Shown here piece after piece: positions 1 to 10,690 of a stretch of DNA of 64,000 nt. Position numbers and translations under genes: made by a program. Where the stretch lies: positions 21,886,001 to 21,950,000 of the forward strand of contig OZ316897.1 of NCBI GenBank assembly GCA_973895155.1, given 5' to 3'. The stretch is from Marsupella aquatica (lineage: Eukaryota > Marchantiophyta). How positions within the stretch are numbered: position 1 is the stretch's first letter; each line of letters opens with the position of its first letter. The notes below the pieces were generated by a model. That model ran no database searches, was not told the DNA's origin, and worked only from the letters and a program-made list of their open reading frames with translations.

Positions 1-2788
1 GCAAGGTAGAGATTTCACTTAAGAGATGAGACTCCCGGTCCCTAACAAATGAAAACTTCCTCCTTATATACTATCTCCTTCCACATCACACCAAGCTTGA
101 CCTGGGGTCCAACTATACCTCCCCCAAGTCCTCCTAACACACAAAGTCCAACTCTATAGTTCATAGCCCACCCTACTACTTGCTATTTTGCCTCCTTCCA
201 AGCCCTGGAATATGCCACACATGAGTGGTATGCTTTGACTTCCAAACCTACTCCCACTTATGGTCCTCCTCACCAGCTTACCAACCCACTTGAAAGCTCG
301 CAAAAAGAGTGAGTGAGTCTCAAGTTGTGCCTAGTCAAAGTTGGCCTTATTTTACTTGTAACCCCTTTACTACCCTAAGTAAACTACCCCCTATATTTAC
401 TTTTCTTAACTTGATGGCCTTACACCTTTGGCCAAAGGTAAGTACCCTTCTCTAGAGCCTAACTCAAGTGGTATGGGTGCAAGAAAGGTCAGCCCCTAAA
501 TCTGGTATTCATTCCCCTATGCCGACTTTGGTTTGCAAGTTGTCGGGACTCCCTCGTGGCCTCGGTTAAAAATATATTTGAGTGATTACTTTTCTGGGGT
601 TCCACCTTCACCAGGGGGTGCCTTATCTTCCCCTAACTCAGCACAAAAAAATTTGGGCCCCAACGGATACCTCTAGCCAAAGTTATGCCCATTCTCCCAA
701 GGCCTGTTTTTGGTGTAAAGCGGGTGTAAGCGGCGGCCCGATTACACTTACCTTACATGCCCCTTATGGGGATTCCACGTGTCATGAGGGGAGAGCACTC
801 TCATTATACTCATGTTTCTTATGAAGAAATTGTAAGGACAGCAATGTTTGCAGCCATTTCTCTCTCGTGAATTCAATCTAAAACCACAGCATTCTCTATT
901 GGATTCTTTCTTGTGCAGCAGTCCAGCTGATCAGCCGCCAGCCCCTCAATTTCACAGCCACCATAGCTCACAGCCAGCCTAGTCAATTTCGCAGCTAGCC
1001 CACCTCTTCAATTTTGCCGCTAGCAACACAGTCAATTTCGCAGCTAGCAGCACAGTCACATCAGCGCATTTACAGCACAACAACAGCAGATTTGAAGCAC
1101 AGCAGCAGCAACCATAGCTTGATTCCTTCTCAGTCAAGCAGGTCTCTCTTCTCAATTTCGTAGCTGCCCACCTTTGCAATTTCGCAGCTAGCAGCAGCAT
1201 CATTCAATTCAGCAGCATCAAGGCAGCAGCCAGCCAATTCTCATGAGCATCTCGTGCCTGATTAGTAGGAGCACCTCTAATCTAGTGTGCAGCTGTCATA
1301 GCAGCAAGCAGCCTTCCCAATTCAAAGCCAGCAGCGATCCTAATTTGCAGCCATAGCTCTTTTCCTTCTCAGCAGCCATAGCTTCTTCAATCAGCAGCAG
1401 CCATTTCAATTCAGCCGCCCTTCCTTCAATTCAGCCGCCCTTGTGCTCAATTGATTCCTCAAGTAATCATGCAGCACCTTTGGACAGCCTCCCGGTGCTT
1501 GACGTCCTCACCAGCCTCGTGCTTGCTCCTCCTTGCCTCGTGCTCGCTCCTCCTTGCCTCGTGCTCGCCGCGTGATCGTCGCCCACGCGGTTTACACTTA
1601 GAAAAAAATACATTTTTTTTTTGGAAAAACAGCATTTTGGGGCGATTTTGGACCCCCCTCCAAAACTCACACATAAGTCCAAAAGGACTTCTGAGTAGCT
1701 CCACTGATTCTATGGACATAGGACTATGTCCGGGTTTACTAAGATATAAACAAAACCCTATAACAACTTTTCTAAAATTAGGCAAAGAGGGTCAAGTCTT
1801 TATGTCTTCCAAAATTCTTCTCAACTTTGAGATGCTCCCAAAAAGTAACCAAGTGTGACAAAGTTGTCCCACAAGTTTCTAGGGATAGAGGGGACCATAC
1901 TTAACCCACTTCCAAACTTGGAACCCCTACATTTACCCATCAGCTATTTTTCCCGGGACCCGCTATTTGGTAACTTTGATTTTTGCCAAAATACTTATAA
2001 CTCCTAGGTTAAGACCCCACTTGACTTCATACTTTTTCAGGGTTCCCTAGGGACCTCCCAGCACCCATGGGAGAAATATCAGCCAAAAATAAGATGTCCG
2101 GTGTCGGGTCATTTTTCGGTCCCGACTTAGTCGCCTATTATAACTAAGGACGGACTAGTTTCCTGCCCCTCCTATAGTAACTTGCTTACCCCTAGATAAC
2201 TTTGCATAACTAAATTCCCTCTTACCTCTACTAAGCTTCCCTTCTTACTTAAGTGCCCTAAACCTAGCTACTCTGATAGCACTAAAACTTTTTCCCTAAC
2301 TATTTCCTCTTCTAAACGAAAGAATGTCATGTTTCTCTACACTAGCTGACACTGAGCCATCCCACACTATTATTGATGGCCCTAAATAAGCCAAAATTAC
2401 TGATTATTTTTGTCCTGTACATAAAGGTTTAGTGTGTGTCAATATTTGAGTTTTGAAATATAAGATTATTCTATTAGTATGCATGCTTTGGTAAAATTTC
2501 ATTGTCTAAAATGCATTTTTTAGAGTCCTTTTGAGTCCTGAAAGGATGTGACCCGTTGCGTGACAAGTCCTTTTATCAATCTTTGAAGGACATATAAGGA
2601 AAGCTTCAAAATCTCAAATGCTAGATAGTTTAATGAATGTTACCAACCTACATGATGTTTATTAAGTATAGTACATCAAATTTTCTATATCATCTCATGA
2701 CAGCCTACAAATGATATCCTAAAGCATAATAAACTATGGTCACTTTTGAGTGTGACGTTCCTTTTGGGTCCTCCAATTGTGAATGAGG
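1..2788. other. Non-coding, low-complexity region
   Basis: No gene is recognised here. Between about 900 and 1450 the sequence is rich in CAG/AGC triplets, with many imperfect copies of a motif close to CAATTTCGCAGCTAGC. A 21-bp unit is tandemly repeated at 1516-1536 and 1537-1557, with a partial third copy to 1568. The ORFs of up to 135 codons that cross this tract reflect repeat composition and match no family I know. The stretch could be the leader or LTR of a decayed retrotransposon, but I see no matching second copy in the window. Confidence 0.5.
1516..1568. repeat. 21-bp tandem repeat, about 2.5 copies
   Basis: Two adjacent 21-bp units (1516-1536 and 1537-1557) differ at one base and are followed by a half unit. 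They produce the serine/leucine/cysteine-rich peptide repeats seen in the overlapping spurious ORFs. Confidence 0.8.
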
Positions 2789-3065
2789 CCTATTGGGGAT
2801 CATTCCGGCGGCGGAATCCAAACATACCTAACCAGAAGGAGAAGAAGACAAGGGAAGGCCTAGATTAGGCCGGCTACGTATCTCATGACCCGATGAAGGA
2901 TCTGTCCAGTATATGTGTATAAAAGGCTAATAGTAATAGTAGAAGGAGGTTAGCAGCGTCCCATGCCGCTAAGCCACGGAAACGGCCTCGCCAAGCGCAA
3001 AACCTGCGAGAATCGGCTTGCGCTGGGGGGTTTGTTGGGTTTAGGGAGCCATGGGAAGCACCACA
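2789..3065 (+). repeat. 3'-terminal fragment of a giant gypsy LTR
   Basis: This 277-bp stretch closely matches the last part of the 4.6-kb LTRs described below (compare about 29124-29403 and 39979-40262). It ends with the same CACCACA terminus. The remaining 4.3 kb of that LTR is absent, and the fragment joins directly onto a copia LTR that lacks its own terminal bases. It therefore looks like an old gypsy insertion into the copia LTR that was later cut down by deletion. Confidence 0.85.
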
Positions 3066-3366
3066 ATAAACGTAAGGCACAATAGTGCGTTTAAATACAT
3101 GAATGGAGTGGGGTTCAAGTGCGTGAGCAAAGGAAAACGACAAGTAAACTCTGACCGGGAATATAAGTAGTTGAGTCAGTCTAAGTGGGCGCAGCCAGAT
3201 AGGACAGAAGGAGGATCAGAGTCAAACGGGATCAACCAGACAGCCTACCGACCGGCAGCAAGCTCAAGGTAGTCAGTAAGATCCGATGCAGCCAGAGTGT
3301 AGAGTAACCACATCTGACAGCGAGGCATGGGAGCAGGCAAGAGACAAGACCGCATGAATTTCAACA
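3066..3366 (-). repeat. Copia 1 3' LTR (truncated)
   Basis: This segment matches 9266-9566 almost base for base. On the minus strand it starts TGTTGAAATT. It stops 31 bp short of the LTR end, where gypsy LTR sequence takes over at 3065. Confidence 0.9.
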
Positions 3367-3376
3367 CCTCCCCTCA
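3367..3376 (-). other. Polypurine tract of copia 1
   Basis: The minus-strand sequence TGAGGGGAGG lies immediately before the 3' LTR start, the expected position for the plus-strand primer of reverse transcription. Confidence 0.75.
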
Positions 3377-3484
3377 ACCATGGCTCGCAAAGATTCAGGA
3401 GGAGAGTGTGCTGTGATATATGGAACGTCGGTATGGTAACTGAATCTATCCTAATCAAATTTTGTACATTGGATAGAGACCACC

Positions 3485-3967
3485 ATGGCGCAGGAGGAGA
3501 TGACATTGAGGGAATCGGCGATGGCACTCGTACTTTCCTTGTTGGGATTTATCTCAACATTGTCGCGGAGTGCTTATGATTACCTAGTGTGTAATCATAG
3601 TGATTTGTTAGGACCGGAGGAGAGACCCCTTGGTGGGCAATCAGAAGAAACACCTATTGAGCCGCAGGCAGGTGCAACAACGGAGATTGAACAAGCTAGG
3701 GAGCTAATAGTCCCTGTAGAGCCAAGTGCTCCAATGTATAGAGAGGAGTCCCGTCACCCGTTGTCAGGAGAAATAGTGAGAGATTTCTCAGAAGAGCTAC
3801 CAAGACGATACTATTCAGTGGCTCGAGGCCGACATCCAAGGATCTATACGACTTGGGAGGAGGTAGAACCCGTAGTAAGTGGCTTCCGAGGCAATAAGTA
3901 CAAGTCTTTCAAGACTCGGATAGAGGCCGAATTGTACTTAAAGAAAGAGCAGGCTAGAGCTCTCTAG
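3485..3967 (+). CDS. Antisense ORF with RNase H1-type hybrid-binding domain inside copia 1
   Basis: This intact 160-codon ORF runs opposite to the copia polyprotein, in the space between the end of pol (4054) and the 3' LTR. The ATG sits in a strong context (CACCATGG). Residues about 14-36 are hydrophobic and could be a membrane anchor or signal. An acidic, proline-rich linker follows. Residues about 110-155 match the small domain found at the N-terminus of RNase H1 and in caulimovirus P6 (Cauli_VI family): YYSVARGR, then IYTTWEE, then GFRGNKYKSFK. In known families that domain binds RNA:DNA hybrids. A TATA-like ATATATGG lies about 70 bp upstream of the ATG. The ORF has no stops or shifts although the sense polyprotein is broken several times. 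A role during reverse transcription, or in regulation, is inference. Confidence 0.75.
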   Translation: MAQEEMTLRESAMALVLSLLGFISTLSRSAYDYLVCNHSDLLGPEERPLGGQSEETPIEPQAGATTEIEQARELIVPVEPSAPMYREESRHPLSGEIVRDFSEELPRRYYSVARGRHPRIYTTWEEVEPVVSGFRGNKYKSFKTRIEAELYLKKEQARAL

Positions 3968-4053
3968 ATGGAGAAACTGACTATTGACACCAGTTAATCG
4001 TGGGATGCTGTAAGACAATCTCGGAGCGATGGAGATGTATCGAAGATGTGTTA

Positions 4054-5840
4054 TCATCGTAGTGGTAGCAGCTTTGCCGACTTCATTCCTAATATATCTC
4101 TATTTCTGAGAAACCTTGCTCTGGATAATGATTTTGTCAGAATTTCGGCTACCTGGTCTTCTGTTTTCACATGATGCACTGAAAGTTCTCCCTCCAAAAC
4201 TCTTTCACGTACAAAGTGATGGTGAATTTCTAAGTGCTTTGTCCTCGCGTGGAAGACTGGGTTTTTGGCGAGCTTAACAGCGCTCATGTTATCGCACCTC
4301 AAATGTAAGTCCTGAAGGGATGGCACTGCAGCTTGCTCGAGATCAGTTGCTATTCCAGTGCTTTTACATTTGACCTTGGTAGGCAAGGATGTGTTACCAA
4401 CCAGTTCTTCGAGTAATCGCTTTAGGTACACACCTTCTTGGGCGCCATCTGAAAGTGCCTTATATTTTGCCTCCGTAGTCGATCGAGACACCCTTGGCTG
4501 TCTTTTGCTGCTCCATGTGATGGGACCTTCAGACAGCTTGAAGATGTATCCACCTGTGGATCTTCGAGTATCAGGGCATGAATTTCCCCAGTCAGAATCT
4601 GTGAAGCCTTTGAGATTAAGTTGACTATCTCTGCTGTAGAACACTCCTAGATCCAAGGTGCCGCTAATGTAGCGCACGATGTGCATGGCTGCATCTAGGT
4701 GAGCTTGTTGTGGTTGACTCATGAATCTACTCACCAGACCAACTGAGAAGGAGATGTCTGGACGAGTGTTAGTTAGATATATGAGTTTACCTACCAACTG
4801 ACAATAATGTGTAAAGTCAACATCGGGGGTGTAGGACTCCGATGATAACTCAAGGCCTTCTGGAAGGGGTGCACGCCCACTGGCTTGCATGTGTCCATTC
4901 CGTAGTCTTGCACAAGTTGGTCAGAATAGTGTTTTTGATGCAGTAGAATCCCTTTTTCGGTGACTAGGAAATCGACTCCGAGGTATTTTTTTGCTTCTCC
5001 AAGATCCTTCATCTCATACTTGGCCTTCAGCTGCTGCTTCAGTTCTTCAATAAGTTGTACTCCGCTGCCTGTGATTAAGAGATCGTCGACAAATAGCAGG
5101 ATGATGGCAATTTTTCCTCCTTGTTGTAGGGTGTATAGATTTGGATCTAGGGAGCTACGTATGCATCCAATTGACCTGAGAAATGAGTCGACTTCTTCAT
5201 ACCAGGCCCTTGGACTTTGCTTTAGTCCATATATTGACTTTCTAAGTCTGCACACGAGTTTTTCTTGACCAGGAGAGAGGAACCCGGGTGGCTGCATCAT
5301 ATAGATGGTTTCCTTAAGAGTCCCATTGAGAAATGCAGTGACCACGTCCATATGTGATAATGGCCATCCAAACGCAGCTGCAAGTGCCACAATGAGTCTG
5401 ACAGTGGACCATTTGACTACCGGGGCAAAGGTCTCTTTGAAATCTAATCCTTCGCGCTGTTCGTTTCCTCTAGCGACTACCCAAGCTTTGAACTTAATGT
5501 TTCCTGCTTGGTCAATCTTTTCCCGAAGGACCCATCTAGCTGATAGTGCTCGCTCTCCCAAGGGAAGGTTGACAAGTTCCCAAGTGCCATTTTTAAGATG
5601 AGCATTCATTTCAGCTTGCATGGCTTCCGTCCAACGGGAATCAGAGAGAGCATCTTCTACAAATATATTGTCGATGGAGTCAGCTAGAAGAGCTAACAGG
5701 AGATGCTCAGTAGTTTCAGAAAGGTATGTTGTGAAATCAGATAGCCAATAGGGATGAGATGTGAGTCGACTGGAGGGTGGACGTGACCGCTGGAGGAGAC
5801 GTTGAGTGGCACGTTGTCTTGCAGGGGTAGTGAGGATCAT
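4054..5840 (-). pseudogene. Copia 1 reverse transcriptase and RNase H region
   Basis: This is the C-terminal part of the copia polyprotein. The RT part (5840 to about 4880) shows the copia signatures WELVNLP, KARWVARG-like GNEQREGLDF, DVVTAFLNG, YGLKQSPRAWY and the catalytic FVDD. A frameshift near 4880 moves the frame into the RNase H part (to 4054), with RPDISF, DSDWG, TRRSTGGY and an AKYKAL motif, ending in a typical ARTKHLEIHHHFVRE tail. The 5' end was separated from the integrase region by the foldback insertion at about 5837-6421. It is a pseudogene as it stands; all family landmarks are otherwise present. Confidence 0.9.
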
Positions 5841-6421
5841 CAGTTATCAGTTTGGTCGCCTTGAAATTTCTGAATCTCAGCTGAGCAGCTGAGATAGGGC
5901 CTTCGCACTTTCGCGCATCTCAGTTGACCTCGCCGAGATCGGCGTAAGGATCTCAGCTGGGGCAGCTGAGATTGAGTCAATCTCAGCTGACCTCGCCGAG
6001 ATCGGCGTAAGGACAAAAAAATGAAGAAAAAAAATTAAATATTTTTTTTCAAAAATTCTCCAAAAAAAAAAATCTAAAAAAAAATTCCGACAAAATTCGG
6101 TGTCCGTATCGTACGGACATCGGACTATCTCGGCGGGTCTCGCCGAGATGCGGTGTCCGTATGGTACAGACACCCATAGTGAAAAAAATATTTTTGGGGA
6201 ATTTTTGGAAAAAAAAATTAATTTATTTTTTCATTTTTTTTGGCCTTACGCCAATCTCGGCGAGGTCAGCTGAGATTGAGTCAATCTCAGCTACCCCAGC
6301 TGAGATGCACAAAAGTTTTTTTTTTCGCATTTTCTTTCGGCGCCCCAACTTGGCAGCCTCTCTAAGATGACGTGGCGACTGATATCAGGTCGACTGATGA
6401 AAAACACTAATAACTGATGAT
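5837..6421. mobile_element. Foldback/MITE-like element inserted in copia 1
   Basis: This non-coding insert of about 585 bp interrupts the copia polyprotein between integrase and RT. The two halves form a very long imperfect inverted repeat. The outer ends read ATCATCAGTTAT and its complement, then come arms with repeated CTCAGCTG and CTCGCCGAGAT blocks and A-rich or T-rich tracts, and the centre is a short palindrome at 6127-6149. Left-arm blocks are also directly repeated (about 5929-5958 and 5984-6014). No transposase is encoded. I could not define a clear target duplication, so the family is unassigned. Confidence 0.75.
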
Positions 6422-8230
6422 GTAGCTTTACTCCGTCTTGCACGACGAGCTTGACGTGGTTCAAGGACAAGCGGTGGATCAGTGGTGGAAGCAGTTGTGT
6501 CCTCGTGGGGTTCAGGCTCGGGATAGTCAATCCTGCAGTCGGGAAGATTTGGGGATGTAGACTCGGTTGCTGGCGTGGAGTCGGTGGCTGTTGGTGTTGG
6601 AGGAGAGCCAGTTGTTGATGGAGTTGAATGTTCGGCTGGAGATTGCAAGTGGTCAGGTTCATCTTCAAGTGGAAACATATCGAGAATGCTCTCGTAGGTA
6701 GTGGCTTGTCCCGTTGAGAAGTCTCCAAGAGTTGATTCGTCAAAGACCACATTTCGGGAAACAAGAATTTTTCGAGAGACCGGGTCAAAGCATCGATATG
6801 CTTTGCTGTGGTCGTCGTATCCAACAAGTACAGTACGAATGGACCTGGGTTGAAGCTTGTTACGCATCTCCTTTGGTACATGAATGTGAGCTGTGCTTCC
6901 AATGATACGGAAGTGGCTGACATCAGGTTTGGTACCGGTGAGACATTCTGCTGGTGTAGAGAGATTTAATGCACGAGTGCTGCATCGGTTGTTGATGTGA
7001 TTAGCCGTTTTGACTAATTCTTCCCAGAGAAAAGCTGGAAAGTTTGAGCCTATTGAGATACTCCTTACTATATCTAGAAGGGTGCGATTTTTACGTTCGG
7101 CGACTCCATTCTGATGAGGAGTTCGAGCTACAGTAAATTGCCTTCGTATCCCATGTTGTTGACAAAATGCCATGAATAAATCAGACATATATTCTCCGCC
7201 TCGATCGCTTCGTAAGCATTTCATTTTGGTGCTTAGTGAGTTTTCGACTTCTTGTTGGAAGATCTTGAATTTTTCCAAGGCCTCAGTTTTGGACTTGAGA
7301 AAGAAGACCCAAGAATGTCGAGAAAAATCATCAGTGAAGGTGATGATGTACCGGGCCCCAGAGAGAGCTAGGACCGGTAAAGGACCACAGAGGTCTGTGT
7401 GAATCAATTCCAGAGGTTTGGTGGCGCGAAAAGTTGCTGATTTTGGTATTCGGTGTCGAGACTGCTTGCCTTTCACACAGGGCTCACAGATCATTTTGCT
7501 GACTGGAAGATTTGATGGAGCTCCCGTGATAAGCCCGTTTTGAGTCATGTAGCTGATGCACTGATGACTAGAGTGACCTAGCCTTTGGTGCCAAAGTTCA
7601 GATGGAGACAATGCAGGTTCGACTAAGTGACACTGAGCTGACATGCTGGGATGTGTTAATTTAGTGTTAGCTAAATATTTGTCCGGAGAGACGACAGGCA
7701 ATTTGAGCTTATATAATCTACTATGAGGGTCTCTGTAGCCTTTGAGATAAGGCTGTGAGGGTCTATTGGGGTCATAGACGTAGCATCTACTGGAAGTAAA
7801 TAGCACTTGATGACCCTGATCTGTAAATTTACCAACAGAAAGTAAATTCCTTGTAATAGATGGCACGTACAAAACATCACGAACAGATTTATTGCCAGAA
7901 AGAGAGATACAGCCAGATCCGGATATGGGCATTTTAGAGCCATTAGCCGTGAGAACATTAGACGTAGGGGTGTTGCTGATCAGATTAGTAAGGCTACTAC
8001 GATTGCGACTTATGTGAGCCGAGGCTCCGCTGTCGATGATCCAGATCTGGTCATCAATGCCTGGAGCATCAAACTCACTGAGCATGGCCTCAATCGTAAG
8101 TGATGATTTGGGCTCACTGGGTTTGCCAACGTCAGAGTTGTTCTCTCCGATGTCTCCCTCAGCAAAATATGCTTTTGGTCCAGGAGCAGCCTTGATGTCT
8201 CTGATCTTGGAATGTAGTCCTTCAGCTGAG
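6385..8230 (-). pseudogene. Copia 1 protease and integrase region
   Basis: One long minus-strand frame carries the aspartic protease (WIIDSGASAH, about residue 17 of the 8085 start), the GAG-pre-integrase zinc region (LWHQRLGH, then CEPCVKGK) and the integrase core. The core acid residues are visible: D in HTDLCGPL, D in SDRGGEY and E in NGVAERKN, the last two 35 residues apart as expected for D,D35E. The frame is shifted relative to gag near 8220 and is cut at its 3' end by the foldback element. It would have cleaved the polyprotein and inserted the cDNA. Confidence 0.9.
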
Positions 8231-9176
8231 ATACGGACATTGTCTTGATCTCAGTGTCTGCAGCTTTGATGAAGCAGTCTGCTTCCCAGTGGCCTCGTTT
8301 GCCACAAAAGTTGCAGTTGCGTCGATCTGCTCCACCTTCGTAGCCTCTCTGCTGTCTTGCTCGATCGTGGCGCCCTCGTCCTCGCCCACGATGTCCTCTG
8401 ACTCCTTCTCCACGTCTCTGGTGAGCAGAGGCCAGCATAGACTGCTTGCTGCCTTCATTGCTTGATTTGCAACGAAAGTCCTCAGTCTGTAGATATTCTT
8501 CCAGATCTGCAAAAGTGGCTAGAGGGTCCTTGGCATACATGACACCGTAAGCTGACTTGAATGCTGACCAGCTTTCAGGCAGATTTCTCAACACAATCTG
8601 GATCAGTTCTTTATCGTTAACTTCCTCTCCTACACTACCGAGTTCCATCACATGGTACTCGATCTTTTTTAGGTAGTCCTCCATAGAGGACCCTTCACAG
8701 AGGCGAGCCTTGACTAGTGCAGTCTTGAGGTCCAGTTTGCGCTGGATTACAGAAGAGTCATACTTCTGTTTAAGTGTTGCCCAGAGTTTGGTAGGATCAC
8801 TCCGCAGCCTTCTAACAATAGGGACAATGGAATGATGAACAGTTTTGGTGAGAATAATGATTACCCTCTCCTTCCGTTTCTGAGCCTCAGTCAGACTCTT
8901 CGGCTCTCCCGTAGGTTGCTGCTGAACGGCAGTTCCTTCAGTTGGTCCTGAAGATGTCGAGGCTGCACTGTGTGCCTGTGAGGGAGCTGGCTGCTATGCT
9001 GCGCTGCTTCCTCCAGATGCTGATGCTAGCGTATTGATGGTGGGATCAACGACCTCCCATAGATCTTTTTCTCTCAGGATCTGCTCAACGTAGAAGGACC
9101 ACACAATATAGTTGTGTGCTCCTACTAATTTGTCGCTGTCTGAGAATGAGATCTTGGTAGCATCACTCGACGCCAT
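8010..9176 (-). pseudogene. Copia 1 gag
   Basis: The start is the ATG at 9176, 42 bp downstream of the primer site (MASSDATKISF). The N-terminal LVGAHNYIVWSFYVE motif is typical of copia Gag. A single in-frame TAG at 8994-8996 splits the frame, which is otherwise open to the UBN2-type Gag core (residues near SMEDYLKKI and LRNLPESW) and a CCHC zinc knuckle, CNFCGKRGHWEADC. The sequence then shifts frame into protease near 8220. Gag would form the virus-like particle. Confidence 0.88.
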
Positions 9177-9221
9177 GGTAAATAGTAACACTCTAATCAG
9201 ATAAAGGTGTGAGGAGCGGTA

Positions 9222-9234
9222 GGCTCTGATACCA
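9222..9234 (-). other. tRNA-iMet primer-binding site of copia 1
   Basis: The minus strand reads TGGTATCAGAGCC directly after the 5' LTR end. This is the standard plant copia site complementary to the 3' end of initiator tRNA-Met. Confidence 0.95.
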
Positions 9235-9566
9235 TGTGGAAGTTTTCAGATGATTATGAAACTTGATAAACGTAAGGCACAATAGTGCGTTTAAATACAT
9301 GAATGGAGTGGGGTCCAAGTGCGTGAGCAAAGGAAAACGACAAGTAAACTCTGACCGGGAATATAAGTAGTTGAGTCAGTCTAAGTGGGCGCAGCCAGAT
9401 AGGACAGAAGGAGGATCAGAGTCAAACGGGATCAACCAGACAGCCTACCGACCGGCAGCAAGCTCAAGGTAGTCAGTAAGATCCGATGCAGCCAGAGTGT
9501 AGAGTAACCACATCTGACAGCGAGGCATGGGAGCAGACAAGAGACAAGACCGCGTGAATTTCAACA
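9235..9566 (-). repeat. Copia 1 5' LTR
   Basis: The 332-bp LTR begins TGTTGAAATT and ends TTCCACA (TG...CA) on the minus strand, directly next to the primer-binding site. It is nearly identical to 3066-3366 over the shared part. Confidence 0.93.
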
Positions 9567-9834
9567 GTTCCTCGGAGACTCTAGGAGATTCTAACGTTAT
9601 TTTCGTTCTGTGAATGTCTCGCTTGGTCTGTTCATTAGACACATATATAGTTCAGATAGTCTAGCAATCCTGCGATTTAATGAGTCTCTTGTACTTGGCT
9701 TCAGCTATAAAGTCTTTGTCACATTTCGATACGCAAGAGTAATGAGGATCGTGTGTTGGACTGCTGAACAGACAAAAACAATTTTTCCAAGGTGATAGAG
9801 ACAAGCGAGTAACAATTCGAGAAGCAATATCCCC
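9567..9834. other. Spacer between the two copia elements
   Basis: About 270 bp of unrecognised sequence lies between the copia 1 LTR and the copia 2 target duplication. It continues into 14785 onward once copia 2 is removed. No gene is supported. Confidence 0.5.
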
Positions 9835-9839
9835 AATCG

Positions 9840-10114
9840 TATGACATGCAATCTGAGTGACACAGAAAAGAACGAACAATCCCTGCCTCAACAAAGAGGG
9901 GAACAAAAACATATAGTACCCCGAAGGGGAGGCAGTGAAACAAACCACCACTTGGCAAGCAAGAAGCCACGGTGGGGAAAAAGCGCTGCAACTGATCGGT
10001 CCTACTCAGATGGAATCAAAGAGTCAGAGCAGGAGCCATCCCGCCATACTAAACTAAACTAACTGTGATGTCGATAGCCGATGGAAAAGAACAGGCGTCA
10101 AGTGACACCTGACA
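9840..10114 (-). repeat. Copia 2 3' LTR
   Basis: This is a 275-bp near-identical copy of 14502-14779. A G-rich polypurine tract (GGGGGGGTG on the minus strand, plus positions 10115-10123) precedes it. Confidence 0.93.
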
Positions 10115-10690
10115 CACCCCCCCATCGGCTGTACACACAGGAATAGTCGACAGTGAAATAGTTGAGGTAGAAACTGAAGGCGCTAATTGCAAACCCAAAA
10201 GAGAAACGAACTTGGCAAAACGAATTCCAGAGAGAGGTTTGGTTAAACCATCTGCCGGCATCTCTTGAGTGGACAAATATTTGAGGACAACAGTGCCTAA
10301 TTTGACATGCTCACGAATAAAATGAAAAGGAATGTCGATATGTTTGGTTCGCGAGTGGTGCTCCGGATTAAGAGTGAGAGCCAAAGCAGGCTGATTGTCC
10401 CCATATAACAACACTTGGTGAATGTCAGAAGAAGAACAACGTAATTCCAGAAGGAGACGCCGCAACCATAAGGCCTCTTTACATGCTAAAGAGTAAGCAA
10501 TGTATTCGGCTTCTGTGGATGATGTGGCAACAACTGGCTGCTTGCGTGATTTCCAGGAGATAGGGCCGCCACCGAGTTTAAACAGATAGCCTGAGGTGGA
10601 CATACGATCAGCCACGTTGTCTCCATAGGATGAATCTGAGAAACCATGGAATCCTAATGAATGAATCTCCAGTCCAACAAAATCGGTGCG
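10049..10690 (-). pseudogene. Copia 2 RNase H region
   Basis: The minus-strand frame carries GFSDSSYGDN, DRMSTSGYLFKLGG, WKSRKQPVVATSSTEAEY and SRTKHIDIPFHFIREHV, the conserved order of the copia RNase H domain and its tail. It is out of frame with the RT segment, the shift lying near 10680. The last codons run into the 3' LTR. Confidence 0.88.

Larger units (their letters stand above)
3066..9566 (-). mobile_element. Ty1/copia retrotransposon 1 (degenerate), with antisense ORF
   Basis: Read on the minus strand the order is 5' LTR (9235-9566), tRNA-iMet primer site, gag, protease-integrase, reverse transcriptase-RNase H, an antisense ORF, polypurine tract and a truncated 3' LTR (3066-3366). 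The order PR-IN-RT-RH places it in the copia class. The coding region is damaged by an in-frame TAG in gag, frameshifts near 8220 and 4880, and a foldback element inserted between integrase and RT. The 3' LTR lacks its last 31 bp, so no target duplication can be checked. The element is probably not autonomous any longer. Confidence 0.92.

Noticed and set aside
1451-1858. Plus-strand 135-codon ORF with LLLASCS repeats
   Set aside because: It comes from the 21-bp tandem repeat; overlapping minus-strand ORFs are equally long and none has a recognisable domain.
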